Assembly (NCBI GenBank): GCA_025924495.1
Contig: JAICIG010000137.1
Location: 1 to 17,096 of the forward strand
DNA length: 17,096 nt
DNA from: Pirellulales bacterium
Lineage (GTDB): Bacteria > Planctomycetota > Planctomycetia > Pirellulales > JAICIG01
Reading direction: 5' to 3'
The position numbers were made by a program, and so were the translations under genes. Below are positions 15,082 through 17,096 of this stretch, piece by piece. The notes beneath the pieces were generated by a model, which did not search any database, was not told where the DNA came from, and saw only the letters and a program-made list of their open reading frames with translations. Each line of letters starts with the position of its first letter. Within the stretch, counting starts at the first letter, position 1.

Positions 15082-16491
15082 GTGACATATTCGACGCGGC
15101 GCGATTTTCTGCTCGGCGCGGGGGGCTCGCTGGCTGGCATCGCGTTGGCGGCGCTGTTGGCGGAAGACGTTCCAGCGAATGCAACCGAGAGGGCGGCCTC
15201 GCCGCTGGCGCCCAAAACCAGCCATCTGCCAGCAAAGGCCAAGCGCTGTATCTTCCTCACGATGGAAGGGGGCCCAAGCCATATTGACACGTTCGATCCA
15301 AAGCCCGCTCTGGCGCGATTGCACCTGAAAGAATTCGTTCGCGAGGGTCAGAGCAAATCGGCCATGGAAAGCGGCAAGCGATACTATGTGCAAAGTCCGT
15401 TCACATTTCGCAAAGCCGGCCAATCCGGCGCCGACATGGCCGACAACTGGCGGCATCTGGCCGAGTGCGCCGACGAGATTTGCTTTTATCGCGGCTGTCA
15501 GGTCGATTCGGTCAATCACCCGACCGCCATGTACCAGATGAATACGGGCAACCGCTTCGGCGGCGACCCGGGCATCGGCGCTTGGGTCACGTACGGTCTC
15601 GGTTCGCTAAACGCCAACTTGCCGGGCTTTATCGTGCTGCCCGAGGTCACCTATCCGCAAGGCGGCGCGGTCAACTGGAGCAATGGCTTTCTGCCTGCCG
15701 CCTTTCAAGGCACGCCGCTGCGCGCCAAAGGCTCGCCCATTCTCGATCTCAACCCGCCGGAGGGCATCTCGCCGGAACACCAACGAGCGAATCTCGATTT
15801 TCTGGCGGAGCTGAATCGCAAGCATCAGCAACAACATCCGTGGCACGATGAACTGGCGGCTCGCATGGAGAATTACGAGCTGGCCTTTCGCATGCAGATG
15901 GAAACGCCGGGGCTGCTCGATCTGTCCGCCGAGGGAGAAAACACGCTGGACAGCTACGGCGTCGGCCGCGATCCGACCGATGCCTTCGGCCGCAAGTGCC
16001 TGTTGGCGCGACGATTGATTGAGCAAGGGGTGCGTTTCGTGCAACTGTATCACGGCACGTGGGACTCGCACGATTTCATCGAACGGGCGCATGGCAACCT
16101 GGTTCGCCAGGTCGATCAGCCGATAGCAGCGCTGCTGGCCGACTTGCGCGAGCGAGGACTGCTAGACGAGACGCTGGTGGTCTGGTGCGGCGAATTCGGC
16201 CGCACGCCCGACAACGGCGTTCGCGGCGGCACGGCGTATGGCCGCGACCACAACCCCAAAGCCATGACGATCTGGTTGGCCGGCGGCGGCGTGAAAGCCG
16301 GGCACACGATCGGCGCCACCGATGAGCTTGGCGCCGAAGCGGTCGAGTGCGTGCACCACGTCCGCGATCTGCATGTTACGCTGTTGCGGCTGCTGGGACT
16401 CGACGACAATAAGCTCACCTACCATCACGGCGGCCGCTTCAAGCAGCTTTCGCAATTCGGCGGGCAGCCGATCAAGGAACTGATCGCCTGA
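15082..16491 (+). CDS. DUF1501 protein with Tat signal
   Basis: The 469-residue protein begins with a twin-arginine signal: STRRDFLLGAGG (4-15) followed by a hydrophobic stretch (16-26), so it is probably exported folded, perhaps with a cofactor or metal. The body has DUF1501 blocks that resemble the alkaline-phosphatase/sulfatase fold: FLTMEGGPSHIDTFDPKP (58-75), LYHGTWDSHDF, VVWCGEFGRTPDNG, GRDHNPKAMTIWLAGGG, and the C-terminal HVRDLHVTLLRLLGLD and KELIA. No enzyme activity is proven for the family. The start is GTG at 15082, supported by GAGG (15071-15074) and by the Tat motif directly behind it; the longer frame from 14935 overlaps the cytochrome gene. The 13-base gap shows co-transcription with the DUF1549/DUF1553 gene, the usual planctomycete pairing. 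Confidence 0.93.
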   Translation: MTYSTRRDFLLGAGGSLAGIALAALLAEDVPANATERAASPLAPKTSHLPAKAKRCIFLTMEGGPSHIDTFDPKPALARLHLKEFVREGQSKSAMESGKRYYVQSPFTFRKAGQSGADMADNWRHLAECADEICFYRGCQVDSVNHPTAMYQMNTGNRFGGDPGIGAWVTYGLGSLNANLPGFIVLPEVTYPQGGAVNWSNGFLPAAFQGTPLRAKGSPILDLNPPEGISPEHQRANLDFLAELNRKHQQQHPWHDELAARMENYELAFRMQMETPGLLDLSAEGENTLDSYGVGRDPTDAFGRKCLLARRLIEQGVRFVQLYHGTWDSHDFIERAHGNLVRQVDQPIAALLADLRERGLLDETLVVWCGEFGRTPDNGVRGGTAYGRDHNPKAMTIWLAGGGVKAGHTIGATDELGAEAVECVHHVRDLHVTLLRLLGLDDNKLTYHHGGRFKQLSQFGGQPIKELIA

Positions 16492-16531
16492 CCGCTTTCA
16501 CTGCCTGCGCCGGCGTGCCACAATAGAAAAA

Positions 16532-16547
16532 GCCGTCCCAAAACGGC
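16532..16547 (+). terminator. Weak hairpin between the DUF1501 gene and the next PSCyt1 gene
   Basis: GCCGT and ACGGC form a five-pair stem around CCCAAA, 40 bases after the DUF1501 stop, with A-rich sequence before it and GATTTGTT after it. The stem is short, so termination would be partial at best. Confidence 0.3.
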
Positions 16548-16577
16548 GATTTGTTCGGCCGCCGATCATTCCGGGGT

Positions 16578-17096
16578 ATGCAGTTGATCATGCCGCTTTG
16601 TCTCGCTCTTCGACGCCCGCCGCTCGCTTGTCTCGCTCTGCTAGCGATCGCCTCGGGCGCTAGCTTTGCCGAAGAACCGCCGGCTCGCGTCGAATTCAAT
16701 CGACAAATCCGGCCGATTCTGTCCGACAATTGCTTCGCCTGCCACGGACCCGACGCCAATCACCGAGAAGCGGAACTGCGGCTGGATACCGCCGAGGGAG
16801 CGACGGCCGATCTGGGCGGGCATCAAGCAGTTCAGCCGGGCAAGCCGAACGAGAGCGAACTGCTGCGACGCATTACTTCAGCCGATGCCGACGAGCGGAT
16901 GCCGCCGACGGAGTCGAGTAAGAAGCTGACCGACGAGCAAATCGATCTCGTTCGCCGCTGGATCGCCGAGGGCGCTGAGTATCAGCCGCATTGGTCGTAC
17001 CTGCCGCCCAGGCGGAGCCCGCCGCCGGAAGTCGGTGCAAGCAATTGGCCTGTCGGTACGATTGATCGGTTTTTACTCCATCGACTGCAACAAGAA
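16578..17096 (+). CDS. Second PSCyt1/DUF1549-type cytochrome protein (3' end beyond the window)
   Basis: The frame is open from ATG 16578 to the window edge, 173 codons. A signal peptide (about 1-31, ending ASGASFA) precedes a PSCyt1 domain: VEFNRQIRPILSDNCFACHG with haem motif Cys52-Cys55-His56, the conserved ELRLDTAEGA, a possible axial Met in ERMPP, and LVRRWIAEGAEYQPHW. The last visible residues (TIDRFLLHRLQQE) match the start of DUF1549. The full protein is expected to be of the same type as the one at 12204-15068, but the two PSCyt1 domains differ clearly, so this is not a recent duplication. It lies 86 bases after the DUF1501 gene, possibly beginning another cytochrome-DUF1501 pair. 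ATG at 16590 is an alternative start; neither has a strong ribosome binding site. Confidence 0.88.
   Translation, partial: MQLIMPLCLALRRPPLACLALLAIASGASFAEEPPARVEFNRQIRPILSDNCFACHGPDANHREAELRLDTAEGATADLGGHQAVQPGKPNESELLRRITSADADERMPPTESSKKLTDEQIDLVRRWIAEGAEYQPHWSYLPPRRSPPPEVGASNWPVGTIDRFLLHRLQQE

Overview
The window looks like a piece of a planctomycete chromosome, probably Pirellulales-like. The main evidence is the pairing of a DUF1549/DUF1553 c-type cytochrome protein (PSCyt1-PSCyt2-PSD1 architecture) with a Tat-exported DUF1501 protein, plus the start of a second PSCyt1 protein at the right edge. This architecture is strongly enriched in planctomycetes. The rest is a GC-rich bacterial background with loosely packed genes and many single-gene transcription units. 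No tRNA, rRNA, CRISPR array, insertion sequence or phage gene was seen.

Layout. (1) 2-1845, plus strand: the 3' end of a glycolate-oxidase FAD subunit (GlcE-like), then a complete iron-sulfur subunit (GlcF). Together they feed electrons from glycolate or a related 2-hydroxy acid into the respiratory chain. (2) 1846-2349: a 504-base gap without an intact gene. Its minus strand carries a gene-like frame broken by one TAG. (3) 2350-4303, plus strand: a membrane-anchored LssY C-terminal-domain protein and an exported nucleoside hydrolase. (4) 4331-9204, minus strand: in transcription order a GlgX-type glycogen debranching enzyme, an endonuclease/exonuclease/phosphatase-fold protein, a two-CBS-domain protein, and a secreted low-complexity protein rich in Arg/Glu, His/Pro/Gly and Asp/Glu. 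The gap at 5887-6110 holds a small cluster of related palindromes. (5) 9485-11326, minus strand: a tight two-gene unit of a PIG-L family deacetylase and an exported SGNH/GDSL esterase with a GxDLY module. (6) 11539-16491, plus strand and divergent from unit 5: a GntR/FCD regulator whose stop overlaps the start of the cytochrome protein (ATGA), followed 13 bases later by DUF1501. A second PSCyt1-type protein starts at 16578 and runs off the window.

How the genes work together. The best candidate for a coherent, poorly understood system is 9485-16491. A deacetylase and an esterase face a regulator-cytochrome-DUF1501 operon across a 212-base divergent region. That region contains a near-perfect palindrome (GATTGT-TG-ACAATC) of the kind FCD-type GntR proteins bind, with two half-sites nearer the deacetylase gene. 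I infer one regulon for sensing and breaking down an acylated substrate, probably a glycan, but the substrate and the biochemical role of the PSCyt/PSD1/DUF1501 pair cannot be read from sequence. Unit 4 combines glycogen turnover with unrelated-looking housekeeping genes, and its wide gaps argue against a single operon.

Limits: all family assignments come from motifs read by eye. No database search or structure prediction was run.
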